DNA of 6,451 bases, from positions 1 through 6,451 of the forward strand of contig SXHT01000237.1 in the NCBI GenBank assembly GCA_005773095.1, in the 5' to 3' direction. Made by a program: the position numbers and the translations under genes. The stretch comes from Planctomycetaceae bacterium (lineage in GTDB: Bacteria; Planctomycetota; Planctomycetia; Pirellulales; PALSA-1355). Under the pieces are notes generated by a model. That model ran no database searches. It saw only the letters and a program-made list of their open reading frames with translations, and had not been told where the DNA came from. This document shows positions 5,642 to 6,451 of the stretch, one piece after another (within the stretch, counting starts at the first letter, position 1; each line of letters opens with the position of its first letter).

Positions 5642-6451
5642 TTACTCGTGCCACTCCTCGGTCGTCCCATCATCCCATCCACCCATGGTCCCATCGTCCC
5701 ACATCGTCTCCCCGGCCGATGCCCACGGCCCCGCCCGGTAGCCGCCTTCGCGGTGCTCCCAGCTATCTCCGCAAAGATGGATCACCGGCAAGTAACGGTC
5801 CCACTGCTTTTCCCATCGCTGGCTGGTTTCCAGATCATAGATCGAAGGCACGGAATAGGTGCGGACCAGCTTCCAGGTGTTGTCGGCTTGGAGGCGAAAA
5901 AACACCTTTGCTCCGGTGTCGCTGACATCGAAGGCCAGTTTGGGATCGATCTTTCGAAGCGATTCTTTCCGCTCCTCACTTGTCATTCGTAGATCAAAGT
6001 GATCGACCGACTGCGTGGTGCCTGGCCCAAAGGCGTGCCAGAACTGGCCATTGGATTGCACGAAGCTCCAGACCTGGCGGCCCAACGTTGGACTGTCGTG
6101 CAGGTAGATCACGCCCGGTATGAGCTCGTCGGCGCCGACGGGAATCAGCTTGCCTGGCGGGTCGAGCCGGAAAATGCCGCCGCTTGGCGTTGCTTGGGTC
6201 TGTGTCCGGGGAGCCGGCGCCGGTAAATCCTCTTTGGGGGGAACCACGTTGGACGGCACGCGGTCGCCGATCTCCGCACCGCGCGGCGAGTCTGGGACGG
6301 ACTCGCCTTCGTGATGCTCGTCCTCGGGAACCTCGCTCGAGGGGGGCAGCGGATCCGTGCTGTCGGACTTGTATCGGGAGTCTGGCGACGGTGCGTCCAC
6401 GTTGATGTCGGTTGGAGGGGGCTGCTCAGAATTCGCGTCGTCGGAAGGTCG
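5642..6451 (-). CDS. Hypothetical protein, 5' end beyond the right edge of the window
   Basis: Read leftward, the frame is open from the window edge (6451) to TAA 5644-5642, giving 269 visible residues. An in-frame GTG at 6400 exists, but the 17 codons upstream are also open and have the same Pro/Asp/Ser-rich character, so the true start lies outside. The first 90 or so visible residues are low-complexity and acidic/Pro-rich (SDSTDPLPPSSEVPEDEHHE), probably a disordered linker after an unseen N-terminal domain, anchor or signal. A folded domain follows: PGKLIPVGADELIPGVIYLH, QVWSFVQSNGQFWHAFGPGT, a charged helix (TSEERKESLRKIDPKL), VFFRLQADNTWKLVRTYS, then a Trp-rich end. I do not recognise the family. 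The last 22 residues (ETMWDDGTMGGWDDG and on) are encoded by a GATGGGA-type repeat and look like read-through rather than fold. It is convergent with the gene to its left. Confidence 0.72.
   Translation of the reverse strand, partial: RPSDDANSEQPPPTDINVDAPSPDSRYKSDSTDPLPPSSEVPEDEHHEGESVPDSPRGAEIGDRVPSNVVPPKEDLPAPAPRTQTQATPSGGIFRLDPPGKLIPVGADELIPGVIYLHDSPTLGRQVWSFVQSNGQFWHAFGPGTTQSVDHFDLRMTSEERKESLRKIDPKLAFDVSDTGAKVFFRLQADNTWKLVRTYSVPSIYDLETSQRWEKQWDRYLPVIHLCGDSWEHREGGYRAGPWASAGETMWDDGTMGGWDDGTTEEWHE
5664..5701 (-). repeat. GATGGGA-type imperfect direct repeats forming a protein C-terminus
   Basis: On the minus strand, 14-base copies TGGGACGATGGGAC (5701-5688) and TGGGATGATGGGAC (5677-5664) match at 13 positions, with ATGGGTGG between them. 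The purine-rich GATGRG flavour resembles the heptamer array at 4789-4823. The repeat is translated in the flanking hypothetical gene as WDDGTMGGWDDGT, a duplicated WDDGT, close before its stop. Confidence 0.6.

Overview
This window most likely comes from a planctomycete chromosome, probably a Pirellulales-like lineage. The evidence is moderately high GC, an exported formylglycine-generating enzyme of the kind that serves planctomycete sulfatases, an exported SnoaL-plus-lipocalin-like two-domain protein, small secreted proteins of unknown function, and GATGAGG/GATGGGA-type short repeats around gene ends. No marker gene fixes the taxonomy, so the assignment is inference.

Layout, left to right. 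Bases 1-100 hold no gene and no convincing promoter, only a weak, distant GGAG. An intact FAD-dependent D-amino-acid dehydrogenase-like gene runs rightward (101-1348, GTG start). It converges on the remains of a leftward MFS transporter of the metabolite:H+ symporter (MHS) group (2426-1386). That transporter is a double-hit pseudogene: a TGA replaces the Trp codon of the family's E-W-Y-D motif at codon 26, and the central part of the C-terminal half is missing, so TM7 is joined to the extreme C-terminal PETYRSDL motif. An inverted pair of REP-like 22-mers (1376-1397 and 1449-1470) sits between the two convergent 3' ends and supplies the pseudogene's last codons and its stop. A second palindromic pair (about 2475-2549) fills the gap between the transporter and the next leftward gene.

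The central gene (3709-2606, leftward) is a membrane-anchored formylglycine-generating enzyme that keeps both active-site cysteines. No sulfatase substrate is encoded in the window, so it must act on sulfatases encoded elsewhere. A 158-bp divergent region separates it from two rightward genes for exported proteins. The first is a 310-residue SnoaL/DUF4440 plus beta-barrel (lipocalin/DUF1579-like) protein (3868-4800). The second is a 232-residue helical protein with a Gly/Trp-rich tail (4876-5574). The two are separated by a heptameric GATGAGC array whose opposite-strand counterpart lies just downstream. The first gene's stop codon lies inside this array.

A 67-bp convergent gap (5575-5641) shows no clear terminator. 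The window ends in a leftward gene (5642 to beyond 6451) of unknown function, cut by the right edge. It has a disordered Pro/Asp/Ser-rich segment, a conserved-looking folded domain, and a C-terminal tail encoded by a GATGGGA-type repeat.

The genes do not form an obvious common pathway. No CRISPR array, tRNA, rRNA, phage gene or transposase gene is visible. The recurring theme is that three of the gene ends read into short palindromic or tandem repeats, and one transporter gene has decayed beside them.
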